Assembly (NCBI RefSeq): GCF_003268655.1
Contig: NZ_CP029642.1
Location: 4,295,123-4,359,122, forward strand
Reading direction: 5' to 3'
Length of the DNA: 64,000 nucleotides
DNA from: Arthrobacter dokdonellae
Lineage (GTDB): Bacteria; Actinomycetota; Actinomycetes; Actinomycetales; Micrococcaceae
Shown: piece after piece, positions 1-8,756 of the stretch
Numbering within the stretch: position 1 is the first letter of the stretch
How the letters are laid out: each line of letters starts with the position of its first letter
The notes under the pieces: model-generated
Told to the model about the DNA's origin: nothing
What the model saw: the letters and a program-made list of their open reading frames with translations, nothing else
Databases searched by the model: none
Made by a program: the position numbers and the translations under genes

Positions 1-68
1 TGCATGGGGCCCGCGGTTGCCAGGTTCCGGGACATTGCGTCAGCAATTTACCAGCCGGCAAAGGGGGG

Positions 69-638
69 CTAGGCCTCGGCGGTCTCTGCTTCCGCAGCCG
101 GAGCTTCTTCAGCGGCGGGCGCTTCTTCAGCAGCCGGAGCTTCTTCAGCAGGTGCACCTTCGGCAAGCTTCAGGCGCAGGGCATCGATGGTGCGCGCAGC
201 GGCGGCCATCGGAGCCTTGAGGATGCCGGCAACCTTGGCCAGCTGCAGCTCACGGGATTCGAGGGCAGCCAGGGCGGCGACCTCAGAAGCGTCGAGAGCC
301 TTGCCTTCGAAGAGGCCGGTCTTGATGACCAGCGCCTTGTTGGCCTTTGCAAAATCCGTCAGGCTCTTGGCTGCCGCAACAGCGTCACCCTTGATGAAGG
401 CAATGGCGGTGGGACCCGAGAGCTGACCTTCAAAAGCGTCAACACCGGCTTCCTTGGCCGCGATGGCTGTCAGGGTGTTCTTGACGACCGAGAACTTGGT
501 GTCCTGGCCGAGAGAAACGCGCAGCTCCTTGAGCTGGGCAACGGTGAGCCCACGGTATTCGGTTAGGACTGCTGCAGTGGAATCGCTGAAATCCTGCTTG
601 ATTTCTGCAACTGCGGCCACCTTTGTTGGCGTTGCCAT
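69..638 (-). CDS. rplJ: 50S ribosomal protein L10
   Basis: L10 of the large-subunit stalk, which binds 23S rRNA and anchors the L7/L12 dimers. The 189-residue product opens [19 protein letters not shown] and has the family core ([15 protein letters not shown], then [14 protein letters not shown]). The C-terminus is a repetitive Glu/Ala tail built on [12 protein letters not shown], longer than in E. coli L10 but usual in actinobacteria. The frame stays open far upstream (to 995), but the start at 638 has GGAGGG just before it and matches known L10 N-termini; upstream lies the L10 leader. The following gene, rplL, is expected left of base 1. Autogenous control by L10-L12 binding to the leader is known for the family and is inferred here. 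Confidence 0.97.
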   Translation of the reverse strand: MATPTKVAAVAEIKQDFSDSTAAVLTEYRGLTVAQLKELRVSLGQDTKFSVVKNTLTAIAAKEAGVDAFEGQLSGPTAIAFIKGDAVAAAKSLTDFAKANKALVIKTGLFEGKALDASEVAALAALESRELQLAKVAGILKAPMAAAARTIDALRLKLAEGAPAEEAPAAEEAPAAEEAPAAEAETAEA

Positions 639-922
639 AACCCTCCTTCCGGGAATTAGTGCCGGTCCTTCCGGCCCTGCCCAGCGCCATTCCCCTGAGG
701 GAATGCAATGGAAAACAAAAACGCCCCGCACAGATGTACGGGGCGTTGGGGCCGTGGATACATGGGCTTTCACCCGCATCAAACACTGCCTAAGCTTTGT
801 GCACCTGCGCTGGCCGTCCCTGTTCAGGACTTTCGGATGGAAACCTTCCCAGTTCCACACTGCAGGACGCATGCTGCGTCCGGCGCGTGGGGGGTGATTT
901 CCATCGACCGACGGTCTTTGGT
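639..922 (-). promoter_or_regulatory. L10 (rplJ) leader RNA
   Basis: A stretch of 360 bases without a gene lies between the GNAT gene and rplJ. It holds a transcribed leader of about 280 nt from the promoter at 929-958. The leader contains a perfect GGACGCA/TGCGTCC hairpin and ends in the attenuator at 711-746. The layout matches the L10 leader family (Rfam L10_leader), which binds L10-(L12)4 to shut down the operon. The assignment rests on position and the terminator; I could not run a covariance search. Confidence 0.7.
711..746 (-). terminator. Attenuator terminator in the rplJ leader
   Basis: On the minus strand, arm ACGCCCCG (739-746) pairs with CGGGGCGT (721-728) across a 10-nt loop and is followed by TTTTTGTTTT. 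This is a textbook intrinsic terminator about 75 nt before the rplJ start, so it acts as an attenuator rather than an operon end. Confidence 0.85.
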
Positions 923-928
923 CCTCCA

Positions 929-958
929 AGGCTACAACAGTTGCTTGGTCCACTCCAA
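929..958 (-). promoter_or_regulatory. Predicted rplJ promoter
   Basis: On the minus strand, TTGGAG (953-958) and TAGCCT (929-934) are separated by 18 nt, placing the transcript start near 922 at the head of the L10 leader. Confidence 0.5.
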
Positions 959-998
959 ATTGGGGCCGCACCCCACCAGGGCGCGGAAAGGACAATGC

Positions 999-2090
999 CT
1001 ACATTTCGGGGTCAAAGGACTTTCGCCACTGACCTGTCACTCCGGCGGCGGCAAAGCCCATCCGGGCATTGATGGTGATCAGGTGAGTGTCCTCCGCCGC
1101 GTTCCACGTGTAGATGGCATGCGCATGCGGGAAGGTACGGCGGAGCAGCTCCAGATTGGCCAGCTTCATGCGCAGGCCCAGCTCGCGGCCGCGGTGTCCG
1201 CCCTCCATGACTGTGTCGTCCTGGAACACGACGTCGTCGCGGTGGCCCAGCACCGAGATGGACGTGTAGCCGACCAGCCGTCCAGTTGTCCGGCTTTCGG
1301 CCGCGGTCACCAAAGTGCGCCGGCCCGTTGACTGGGACAGTTCCTCGGCCTCGCGGAGGCGTGCCACATCCCAGCTGCCTTCGCCCGCCGGCGCGCCTCC
1401 TTCCTGCTCCAGGCGCGCAACGTCCACCGCCCATTCGTCCGGGCACGTGTCGGTCCATTGGTGTACGGCATATTCGTCGCCATGTGCAGCCGCGGCCGAC
1501 TCCAGCAGTGCCGCGGCCCGGCTCTCCGGAAACGGCAGTGCGCAGGAACTGAATTGCTCGACCCGCTCCAGCCGGTAGCCTGCGTTGTGCGCGAAGCGGG
1601 CCTGGCGGTTCGCCAACGGCAGCGCGCCCACGCCGGTGGCTGGATGGAGCAGTTCGACGTCGGTGCCGGACTCCAGCTGTGCCCGCAGCTCCGCGGCTGA
1701 ATGGTTCGTTTCCACCACCACAACACGCCGGTTCTCCCCGCGCACGAACGTTTCCGCGGCTTCCAACAGACGGCGTCCCAATCCCCGTCCCTCCGCCACG
1801 GGCAACACGTCCAGCGTGACGTGCGCCAGCTCCGTCTGGTCGTCCAGCGGCATGGCAATGCCGGCACGTCCGACGATCGTGCCGTCAACGCGGGCCACGA
1901 GCATCACATACCACTCGTAGGGATCGTGGCACAGGGCCAGCAGTTCCTCCCCTGTGTACGCGAGATCGTCATTGCCCCAGGTGCTGACGCGGACCTGCCG
2001 GGAGACGTCCACGGCGCGCAGGAAGTCCGCGGCGCCCTCGCCGTCGAGGGTGTCGGGCACCCGCAGCTGTTCGATCCGGATGTCAGTCAT
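999..2090 (-). CDS. Tandem-GNAT acetyltransferase inside the ribosomal cluster
   Basis: A 363-residue protein with two GNAT folds. The N-terminal one carries the acetyl-CoA loop (VAEGRGLGRRLLEAAE, near residues 97-112). The C-terminal one is more degenerate (GHRGRELGLRMKLANL, near residue 295) followed by NAAEDTHLITINARMGF, the usual end of a GNAT domain. Two-domain GNATs of this size are common in actinobacteria (MshD and Eis are examples), but the substrate cannot be read from the sequence. It sits between rplA and rplJ, behind the rplA terminator and ahead of the rplJ promoter, so it is probably not co-regulated with either. A link to ribosomal protein acetylation would be speculation from position only. 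Confidence 0.85.
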   Translation of the reverse strand: MTDIRIEQLRVPDTLDGEGAADFLRAVDVSRQVRVSTWGNDDLAYTGEELLALCHDPYEWYVMLVARVDGTIVGRAGIAMPLDDQTELAHVTLDVLPVAEGRGLGRRLLEAAETFVRGENRRVVVVETNHSAAELRAQLESGTDVELLHPATGVGALPLANRQARFAHNAGYRLERVEQFSSCALPFPESRAAALLESAAAAHGDEYAVHQWTDTCPDEWAVDVARLEQEGGAPAGEGSWDVARLREAEELSQSTGRRTLVTAAESRTTGRLVGYTSISVLGHRDDVVFQDDTVMEGGHRGRELGLRMKLANLELLRRTFPHAHAIYTWNAAEDTHLITINARMGFAAAGVTGQWRKSFDPEM

Positions 2091-2211
2091 GTCGTTTGCT
2101 CCTGAAAGTAGCTTGTGCCGGCCGCCATGACATGGTCATGTTCAACCCGCTTCCCCCATTGAAATCTTTTGCTTCCAGCCATCGAAGCCACACTGCCCGC
2201 CCCTCCACCAT

Positions 2212-2257
2212 ACAAAAAGGGAGGGCCCGGCGTAGCAAATCGCTACGCCGGGCCCTC
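2212..2257 (-). terminator. Intrinsic terminator after rplA
   Basis: A perfect 16-bp stem (2242-2257 with 2221-2236) and a 5-nt loop are followed on the minus strand by CCTTTTTGTA. It closes the secE-nusG-rplK-rplA transcript before the GNAT gene. Confidence 0.9.
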
Positions 2258-2284
2258 TCGTCAGGCAGCGTTCACACGCACCGA

Positions 2285-2992
2285 CTAGGCCTCGATGACA
2301 ACCTTCGTCACGGCCGGGTCAACGGGGATGCCGGGGCCAAACGTCGTGGCGACGGTGGCCTTCTGCAGGTAGCGGCCCTTGGAAGCGGACGGCTTCAGGC
2401 GAAGCACCTCTTCCAGTGCTGCCGCGTAGTTCTCCGCCAGCTTGGTCTCGTCGAAGGACACCTTGCCGATGATGAAGTGCAGGTTGGAGTGCTTGTCGAC
2501 GCGGAAGTCGATCTTGCCGCCCTTGATGTCGTTGACGGCCTTGGCGACGTCGTTGGTGACGGTCCCCGTCTTCGGGTTCGGCATCAGGTTGCGCGGACCC
2601 AGGACCTTGCCCAGACGGCCAACCTTGCCCATGAGGTCGGGGGTGGCAACGGCCGCGTCGAAGTCGGTCCAGCCGCCCTGGATCTTTTCGATCAGGTCGT
2701 CGGTGCCAACGAAGTCGGCCCCGGCCGCGATCGCTGCCTCGGCACGCTCGCCGGTCGCGAAAACGAGGACGCGGGCGGTCTTGCCGGTGCCGTGCGGGAG
2801 GTTGACGGTGCCGCGGATCATCTGATCAGCCTTGCGGGGGTCAACACCCAGGCGGAAGGCAACCTCAACGGTTGCGTCGAACTTGGACGGGTTGGTGTCC
2901 TTGGCGAGCTTGATGGCCTCGAACGGTGCGTAAACCTTGTCCGCATCGATCTTGGCTACGGCTGCCTCATATGCTTTGCTGCGCTTTGCCAT
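2285..2992 (-). CDS. rplA: 50S ribosomal protein L1
   Basis: L1 binds helices 76-78 of 23S rRNA and forms the mobile L1 stalk that helps release E-site tRNA. The product is 235 residues, the normal length, starting [16 protein letters not shown]. The L1 signature [15 protein letters not shown] is present near residue 135. AAGGAG lies about 12 nt before the start at 2992; the frame is open further upstream but without L1-like sequence. It follows rplK with a spacer of 152 nt, and an intrinsic terminator sits just downstream. Confidence 0.98.
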   Translation of the reverse strand: MAKRSKAYEAAVAKIDADKVYAPFEAIKLAKDTNPSKFDATVEVAFRLGVDPRKADQMIRGTVNLPHGTGKTARVLVFATGERAEAAIAAGADFVGTDDLIEKIQGGWTDFDAAVATPDLMGKVGRLGKVLGPRNLMPNPKTGTVTNDVAKAVNDIKGGKIDFRVDKHSNLHFIIGKVSFDETKLAENYAAALEEVLRLKPSASKGRYLQKATVATTFGPGIPVDPAVTKVVIEA

Positions 2993-3144
2993 GCTGCTTG
3001 TTTCTCCTTGTGCAGTTGTGGTCGTTAGGACCGCGCGGGCCCTGCCACGTACGTCCGCCGCAACCACCCAAAGGTGAGTTGTCCGGCGTCGTTCTTGATG
3101 TTTGTGAATGCCCAAATGGGCGTGAAGCAAAGCCTAAAGAAGGC

Positions 3145-3576
3145 TTACGCTTCGACGGTGATGCCCATGGAACGGGCGGTGCCGGCGATGATCTTCTCGG
3201 CGCCTTCGATGTTCGTGGCGTTGAGGTCAACCAGCTTCTGGGTGGCGATCTCGGTGACCTGTGCCTTGGTCAGCTGTGCCACCTTGACGGTGTGCGGGGT
3301 CGCTGAACCCTTGGCAACGCCTGCAGCCTTCTTGATGAGCTCGGCAGCCGGCGGGGTCTTGGTGATGAAGGTGAAGGAACGGTCTTCGTAAACCGTGATT
3401 TCAACCGGGATGACGTTTCCGCGCTGGGATTCCGTGGCAGCGTTGTACGCCTTGCAGAATTCCATGATGTTGACACCGTGCTGGCCAAGCGCAGGACCGA
3501 TGGGCGGTGCCGGGTTGGCGGCGCCTGCCTGGATCTGCAGCTTGATAAGGCCGGTGACCTTTTTCTTGGGAGCCAA
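3145..3576 (-). CDS. rplK: 50S ribosomal protein L11
   Basis: L11 forms the base of the stalk with L10 and binds the GTPase-associated region of 23S rRNA; it is also needed for RelA activation and for thiopeptide binding. The 143-residue product shows the N-terminal Pro-rich linker ([20 protein letters not shown], residues 21-40) and the C-terminal rRNA-binding domain ([14 protein letters not shown]). Its length is normal and no residue is missing. It lies between nusG and rplA in the standard order. Confidence 0.98.
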   Translation of the reverse strand: MAPKKKVTGLIKLQIQAGAANPAPPIGPALGQHGVNIMEFCKAYNAATESQRGNVIPVEITVYEDRSFTFITKTPPAAELIKKAAGVAKGSATPHTVKVAQLTKAQVTEIATQKLVDLNATNIEGAEKIIAGTARSMGITVEA

Positions 3577-3706
3577 TGTAGGGTCCTTCTCTCAATAACT
3601 TTCCTTCGACGACGGAGCGCGTCCAAGGTGGGTGGCCGGATGGCGTCCGGCCGTACGCTGCCCGGCAACAAAGCTAAGTTGCCGTTCAGCGAAATTGGTG
3701 GGTCAA

Positions 3707-4555
3707 CTAGATCTTGGTGACCTGGTTGAAGGCGAGCGTGACAGGGGTTTCGCGCTCGAAGATGGACACGAGCACAACGAGTTGCTGGGACTCGGGCTTG
3801 ATCTCGGAGATCGTGGCGGACAACGTCTCAAACGGTCCGTCCTTGACGATGACTGCCTCGCCGACCTCGAAGTCGATCTCGGCGTCGACGGGGTCATGGC
3901 GCAGCGGAACGCCGGTCTCTTCGGCCCGTTGCTCCTCGAAGACCGGGGCGAGCATGGAGAAGACCTCATCCAGGCGCAGCGGGACCGGGTTGTGGGCATT
4001 GCCCACAAATCCGGTGACGCCGGGCGTGTGGCGGACAACGCCCCAGGAGGCATCCGTCAGGTCCATGCGGACCAGGACATATCCAGGGATGCGGACACGG
4101 TTCACCACCTTGCGGGTGGCGTTCTTGATCTCCACGACTTCTTCCATGGGGACCTGGACCTCGAAGATGAAATCTTCCATGTTCAGCGACAGGCTGCGGG
4201 ACTCAAGGTTGACCTTGACCCGGTTTTCGTAGCCGGCGTAGGAGTGGATGACGTACCAGTCCCCCTCCTGGCGGCGCAGCTTGGCCTTGAACTCCTCGTC
4301 GGGGTCCACCGCGGGTTCGGCAGGCTCGGAGTCGGCGGTCTCCGGGTCGGCGACGTCGGCGGTCCCACCTTCGGCGGCGGCGACGTCGGCCTCATCGACG
4401 GACTCGCCGCCAGCCACAGTGTCGGCGCCTTCCGCGGAGTCGGCCGCTACGGCGTCGTCCGTGGACGCATCAAGGTCAGCACTGATGGCAGCATCAGCAA
4501 CCACAGTGTCCAGATCCTGCTCACTGTAAGTTGCCTCGGGCTCCTGCTCAGACAC
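3707..4555 (-). CDS. nusG: Transcription termination/antitermination factor NusG
   Basis: NusG binds the RNA polymerase clamp and links it to Rho or to the ribosome. In this 282-residue form a Glu/Asp/Ala-rich N-terminal extension of about 95 residues precedes the NGN domain ([20 protein letters not shown] onward). It ends with a KOW domain containing [19 protein letters not shown]. The acidic extension is usual for actinobacterial NusG and is absent from the roughly 180-residue E. coli protein. The [17 protein letters not shown] segment is the polymerase-contacting part of NGN. The gene is between secE and rplK. Confidence 0.97.
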   Translation of the reverse strand: MSEQEPEATYSEQDLDTVVADAAISADLDASTDDAVAADSAEGADTVAGGESVDEADVAAAEGGTADVADPETADSEPAEPAVDPDEEFKAKLRRQEGDWYVIHSYAGYENRVKVNLESRSLSLNMEDFIFEVQVPMEEVVEIKNATRKVVNRVRIPGYVLVRMDLTDASWGVVRHTPGVTGFVGNAHNPVPLRLDEVFSMLAPVFEEQRAEETGVPLRHDPVDAEIDFEVGEAVIVKDGPFETLSATISEIKPESQQLVVLVSIFERETPVTLAFNQVTKI

Positions 4556-4644
4556 GAATTTCCTGCTTTCCTGGTGCGTTTCTTAAATGGCTCAAACCGT
4601 CCCCTTGTCAAAATACAATGACGGGGCCGGCCAAAGTTGAGCGT

Positions 4645-4938
4645 TTAGTGCTCGATGTGTACGTTGCCGCCAAAGACCCAAAGCACGAGCTTGCCGAAAC
4701 CCAGATCCAGGACGGTAACAATACCCATCACGATGACAACGAATACCAGCACAACCGCGGTGTAGTTGAGCAACTCCTTGCGAGTGGGGGTGACAACCTT
4801 CTTCATTTCGCCAATGACCTGGCGCAGGAAAATGGCTATGCGGGCAAAGAAGCCGGGCCCCTTGGGTGTGGCTTCCTTTTTGGCGGGGCGGCCATTGGAG
4901 CGGCTCGCCGCGGTTTCGGTCACCATTGCCTCACTCAT
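4645..4938 (-). CDS. secE: Preprotein translocase subunit SecE
   Basis: SecE clamps the SecY channel in the membrane. The product is about 97 residues: a short polar N-terminus, the conserved amphipathic stretch FLRQVIGEMKKVVTPTRKEL, then one membrane span (YTAVVLVFVVIVMGIVTVLD). This single-span form is normal outside the gammaproteobacteria. The start is uncertain: adjacent ATGs lie at 4941 and 4938, another at 4926, and no strong Shine-Dalgarno is seen. It is downstream of tRNA-Trp and followed by nusG. Confidence 0.93.
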   Translation of the reverse strand: MSEAMVTETAASRSNGRPAKKEATPKGPGFFARIAIFLRQVIGEMKKVVTPTRKELLNYTAVVLVFVVIVMGIVTVLDLGFGKLVLWVFGGNVHIEH

Positions 4939-5074
4939 CATTAGTTGGAAAACACGCGAACCCGCGTGAGCGGACCATGCCATGTGCTTTTATCCGCCAG
5001 GTCGGGCGGGATTTGGTTTACTGCAATCCCTGTGGAACGTGAATTGCGTGAACCAAACCCGCCGCGCCTTAGCG

Positions 5075-5147
5075 CAGGGCAGACAGGACTCGAACCTGCA
5101 ACCTGCGGTTTTGGAGACCGCTGCGCTACCAATTGCGCCACTACCCT
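5075..5147 (-). tRNA. tRNA-Trp (anticodon CCA)
   Basis: 73 nt without encoded CCA. The acceptor AGGGTAG pairs with CTGCCCT (one G-U), the anticodon stem GCGGT/ACCGC closes loop CTCCAAA with CCA at its centre, and the T arm is GCAGG TTCGAGT CCTGT. It is upstream of secE, the usual actinobacterial arrangement. Confidence 0.96.
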
Positions 5148-5204
5148 ATGAAACTTGCTTGCTGTGCGGCCCTGAGGTCGCACCGGCGCCGAAGGCCATG
5201 AAAC

Positions 5205-5233
5205 AATTTACCGTCTTGGGCGAAGGTTTCCAA
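5205..5233 (-). promoter_or_regulatory. Predicted promoter of the tRNA-Trp/secE/nusG/rplK/rplA unit
   Basis: On the minus strand, TTGGAA (5228-5233) and TAAATT (5205-5210) are separated by 17 nt, about 58 nt before the tRNA 5' end. Confidence 0.55.
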
Positions 5234-5329
5234 ACCCGCTCCAAGGCGTGCACCATCATGGTGTTTCAACACCGGTTGTCCATTCTACGCATTGTTGCCC
5301 GCCACGTCGAACCGGCCACGGGAAGCGCC

Positions 5330-5335
5330 TAAAGT
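5330..5335 (+). promoter_or_regulatory. Predicted -10 box of the aminotransferase gene
   Basis: TAAAGT would start transcription at about 5342, where a GTG in frame with the aminotransferase also lies. Downstream, GCCCCGCAG (5353-5361) can pair with CTGCGGGGC (5384-5392) in the leader. Confidence 0.4.
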
Positions 5336-5419
5336 AGTGGTGTGCGCCGAAGCGCCCCGCAGCATCCAGCACGGAAGCGTCCCCTGCGGGGCCCGCCCTT
5401 TCGAACGAGAGTAGAGAAG

Positions 5420-6655
5420 ATGCCTGCCGAAGTGACAGCTGACCAAGCCGCCGGCCGCCGGGTTTCCGCCCGCATCGCCGCCATTGCCGAATCTGCCACG
5501 CTGGCGGTGGACGCCAAGGCCAAGGCCCTCAAGGCTGCCGGCCGTCCCGTCATCGGCTTCGGTGCCGGAGAACCCGACTTCCCCACCCCGGACTACATCG
5601 TGGAGGCCGCCGTGGCCGCCGCACGGCAGCCGAAATTTCACCGTTACTCCCCCGCCGCGGGCCTGCCGGAGCTCAAGGCGGCCATCGCCGCCAAGACCTT
5701 GCGTGATTCGGGCTACGCCGTGGAGCCGTCCCAGGTGGTGGTGACCAACGGCGGCAAGCAGGCCGTCTACGAGTCCTTCGCCACCCTGCTGGATCCCGGC
5801 GACGAAGTCATTGTCCCCACCCCTTACTGGACCACGTACCCGGAGGCGATCCGGCTTGCCGGCGGCGTGCCCGTGGAAGTCTTCGCGGGCCCCGAACAGG
5901 GCTACCTCGTCACCGTGGACCAGCTCGAAGCCGCAGTCACCCCGAGCACCAAGATCCTGCTGTTCGTTTCCCCGTCCAACCCGACCGGTGCCGTGTACTC
6001 CCCGGAGCAGACCCGCGCGATTGGCCTGTGGGCCGCGGCCAAGGGTCTGTGGGTCGTCACCGACGAGATCTACGAGCACCTGACCTACGACGGCGTGCCG
6101 TTCACCTCGATTGCCACGGCAGTACCGGAGCTGGGTGACCGGGTGGTGGTCCTTAACGGCGTGGCCAAGACCTATGCCATGACTGGATGGCGCGTGGGCT
6201 GGATGATCGCCCCCGCCGACGTGGCCAAGGCGGCCACCAACATGCAGTCCCACGCCACCTCCAACGTGGCCAACGTGTCGCAAATGGCTGCCCTCGCCGC
6301 CGTGTCCGGGCCGCTGACGGCCGTGGAGGAAATGAAAGTGGCCTTTGACCGGCGCCGCAAGGCGATGGTAGCGGCCCTTAACGCGATCGACGGCGTGGAG
6401 TGCCCCACCCCGCACGGCGCCTTTTACGCCTACGCGGATGTCCGCGGCCTGCTGGGCCGCGACATTGGCGGCATCCGCCCGGCCACGTCCGCTGAGCTGG
6501 CCGCCCTGATCCTGGATAAGGCCGAGGTTGCCGTCGTTCCCGGCGAGGCGTTCGGCCCCAGCGGCTACCTTCGCCTTTCGTACGCCCTCGGCGACGACGA
6601 CCTCGCCACAGGGGTCGGCCGCCTTCAGGAGCTCCTGGGCACCGCCAAGGCGTAA
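5420..6655 (+). CDS. aspC: Aspartate aminotransferase, class I PLP-dependent
   Basis: Transfers the amino group between aspartate and 2-oxoglutarate in the cytoplasm. From 5420 the product is 411 residues and begins [20 protein letters not shown]. Class I aminotransferase features are [15 protein letters not shown] near residue 45, the substrate/PLP loop [21 protein letters not shown], and the Schiff-base lysine in [16 protein letters not shown]. The family (I-gamma) also includes prephenate aminotransferases, so that activity cannot be excluded. An alternative leaderless GTG start at 5342 is in frame (TAAAGT then 6 nt), but the extra 26 residues are Arg/Pro-rich and unlike relatives. The end is 5 nt from the convergent regulator gene. 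Confidence 0.92.
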   Translation: MPAEVTADQAAGRRVSARIAAIAESATLAVDAKAKALKAAGRPVIGFGAGEPDFPTPDYIVEAAVAAARQPKFHRYSPAAGLPELKAAIAAKTLRDSGYAVEPSQVVVTNGGKQAVYESFATLLDPGDEVIVPTPYWTTYPEAIRLAGGVPVEVFAGPEQGYLVTVDQLEAAVTPSTKILLFVSPSNPTGAVYSPEQTRAIGLWAAAKGLWVVTDEIYEHLTYDGVPFTSIATAVPELGDRVVVLNGVAKTYAMTGWRVGWMIAPADVAKAATNMQSHATSNVANVSQMAALAAVSGPLTAVEEMKVAFDRRRKAMVAALNAIDGVECPTPHGAFYAYADVRGLLGRDIGGIRPATSAELAALILDKAEVAVVPGEAFGPSGYLRLSYALGDDDLATGVGRLQELLGTAKA

Positions 6656-6660
6656 CCGGT

Positions 6661-7317
6661 TCAAAGCAGGCGGCGGTCGGCGGCCCAGCGCGTGAGTTCG
6701 TGGCGGGAGGACAGCTGCAGTTTGCGCAGGACGGCGGAAACGTGGGTTTCCACGGTCTTGATGGAGATGAAAAGCGCTTTCGCCACTTCCTTGTAGGAAT
6801 ACCCTCGCGCGATCAGGCGCATGACTTCCAGTTCACGGGCGGAGAGCTTGTCCAGTTCGTCCTCCACGGCAACGTCCGCCGTGCCAAACGCGTCCAGGAC
6901 AAACCCAGCCAGCCGGGGCGAGAAGACCGCGTCTCCCCCGGCAACCCGGCGGACGGCGTCGGAAATTTCGCTGCCGGAGATCGACTTGGTGACATAGCCA
7001 CGGGCTCCGGCGCGAATCACCGAGACCACGTCCTCGGCCGCATCGGAGACGCTGAGCGCCAGGAACTTTACGTGCGCCAGCTGCCCGGAGCAGCCGGCGA
7101 TCACCTCCCGCCCGCCTTGGCCGCGGCCCCCGGGCAGGTGGACATCCAGCAGCACCACATCCGGCACATGGGCCGTGACGGCGGCAATGGCTTCCTCCAC
7201 CGTGGCGGCTTCCGCCAGGACCCGGATGTCCGGGGCGAGGTCCGCCTTGAGCCCCGACCGGAAGATGGCGTGATCGTCCACCACGACCACGCTGATGGGC
7301 CGTCCTGCCTGTGTCAC
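6661..7317 (-). CDS. NarL/LuxR-family response regulator
   Basis: A 218-residue two-component regulator. Its receiver domain has the acidic pair VVVVDDHAIF, the phospho-acceptor Asp in VVLLDVHLPGG and the Lys in GYVTKSISG. A LuxR-type helix-turn-helix follows (LSARELEVMRLIARGYSYKE, then SIKTVETHVSAVLRKL). The start overlaps the kinase stop by 4 bp (ATGA), so the two are translationally coupled and form one system. It probably controls the envelope-stress-like PspC genes on the other side of the kinase; that is inferred from position. Confidence 0.95.
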   Translation of the reverse strand: MTQAGRPISVVVVDDHAIFRSGLKADLAPDIRVLAEAATVEEAIAAVTAHVPDVVLLDVHLPGGRGQGGREVIAGCSGQLAHVKFLALSVSDAAEDVVSVIRAGARGYVTKSISGSEISDAVRRVAGGDAVFSPRLAGFVLDAFGTADVAVEDELDKLSARELEVMRLIARGYSYKEVAKALFISIKTVETHVSAVLRKLQLSSRHELTRWAADRRLL

Positions 7318-8642
7318 TTCATGTCCTCCGTGTTTTGGATTCTGCCGTTGCCGTGTTGCGGCCCGGCCTGCGCCGGCACGGCGGGCAGGTGCAGCCGCAC
7401 CTCGGTGCCTTCCGCTGTGCCAATGATCTCAGCCGAGCCGCCGTGGCGCTGCATGCGTCCGACGACGGACTCCCGGACCCCCAGCCTGTCCGGCGGCACG
7501 GCAGAGGGGTCGAAGCCCGCACCCCGGTCCTTGATGAACACGTCGACGCCGGACCCCGTTGCCTCCACGTACACGGACACCGCCGTTCCTCCGTGGCGCA
7601 CCCCGTTGAGCGTCGCCTCGCGCGTGGCCTGGACCAGTGCGCGCGTGCGCTCCCCGAGCTCGGCGTCGCCCACGCTCACCACTTCCACGGGGAGGCCGTG
7701 GAGGTCCTCGACTTCGGCGCAGACAGCTTTGATGCGGGCGACGAGCTTCCCGGGGTCCTTGCCTTCGTCCTGGTAGATCCACCGGCGCAGCTCCCTTTCC
7801 TGGGCTCGCGCCAGCCGGCTGACCTCTTGCGGGGAGCCGGCCCGTTTTTGGATCAGCGCCAGGGTTTGCAGGACGGAATCGTGGAGGTGTGCGGCAATCT
7901 CGGCGCGCTGCGTTTCACGGATGCGCCCGGCCCGTTCTCCCTGGAAGTCGCGCCAGAACTTCAGTGCCCAGGGGGCCAGCACCAGTCCGACGCCGGCCAG
8001 TACGGCCAGGGAGGCCACGATGGATGCCCACACCAGCGCCCACGATCCCGAGCCGGTCACGATGATCAGCACCCCGGCCACGACCAGGACGATGCCGGCG
8101 GCGAACCTGGCCACCGACCAGGGGGTGTCCATTCTCGCGGCGTTAAGCAGGCCCACACGCCGGGTGGCGTCCAGCTGCATCCACGCGAGGACGGCGCCGG
8201 CGGCGATCACGCCCAGCGGAATGACGGTGCCAAGATCCAGGTTCACCCCTGACCTGGCACTGAACAGCAGGAGGGCGGCAACCACCAGCGCGCCACCAAT
8301 CAGGATTTCCTTCAGTCCGACGGCGGCACCTGGCCGCCCCGCCGAACGGCCAGGCTCCGGGGCGCCTCCTTGGGCACCGGGCGTGGCGGGTGCGGGACGG
8401 AACAGCTTGAGCCGGGGTGCACCGTCGTCGTCCAGCAGGGGGGCATCGGTGGCTGCGTCGTCGCCGGCCAACGGGACCAGGATCCACAGCCAGGCATAGA
8501 AGACCAGCCCGGCACCGAAGAGGAAGCAGGAGCCGGCCATGACGGCCCGGACGGTGCTCACGCGCAGGCCGAGGTGTTCGGCCAGGCCGGCGCACACGCC
8601 CGCCACCATCCGGTTCGGCGACCGGTACATCTTTGTGCTCAT
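7314..8642 (-). CDS. PspC-fused sensor histidine kinase (HisKA_3 type)
   Basis: A 442-residue membrane kinase. The N-terminus is a PspC domain (MYRSPNRMVAGVCAGLAEHL then a membrane span, residues 5-62). About four further hydrophobic segments span roughly residues 115-235. The HisKA_3 phospho-acceptor is in IAAHLHDSVLQTLALIQ, and the ATPase has KDRGAGFDPSAVPPDRLGV and the GGSAEII segment. The length and layout fit actinobacterial PspC-kinases that sense envelope or membrane stress. It pairs with the downstream regulator and is divergent from another PspC protein (8757), sharing a 114-bp intergenic region. Confidence 0.93.
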   Translation of the reverse strand: MSTKMYRSPNRMVAGVCAGLAEHLGLRVSTVRAVMAGSCFLFGAGLVFYAWLWILVPLAGDDAATDAPLLDDDGAPRLKLFRPAPATPGAQGGAPEPGRSAGRPGAAVGLKEILIGGALVVAALLLFSARSGVNLDLGTVIPLGVIAAGAVLAWMQLDATRRVGLLNAARMDTPWSVARFAAGIVLVVAGVLIIVTGSGSWALVWASIVASLAVLAGVGLVLAPWALKFWRDFQGERAGRIRETQRAEIAAHLHDSVLQTLALIQKRAGSPQEVSRLARAQERELRRWIYQDEGKDPGKLVARIKAVCAEVEDLHGLPVEVVSVGDAELGERTRALVQATREATLNGVRHGGTAVSVYVEATGSGVDVFIKDRGAGFDPSAVPPDRLGVRESVVGRMQRHGGSAEIIGTAEGTEVRLHLPAVPAQAGPQHGNGRIQNTEDMK

Positions 8643-8756
8643 GGGTCAATCCAAGCACGCCCCGGGCGGGCCCGCAGTGATTCCAAGGGTTGCTTCAGGG
8701 TTGATTCAGGGTGGCCCCCGATGGCGGGCCGCACCCCGGCAGGACACCATTGAACC

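Noticed and set aside
5342..5419. N-terminal extension of the aminotransferase from a leaderless GTG
   Set aside because: The -10 spacing fits, but the 26 extra residues are Arg/Pro-rich and absent from known relatives; kept as an alternative only.
5285..6664. Long open frame of 459 codons on the minus strand
   Set aside because: Antisense to the aminotransferase, with no recognisable motif.
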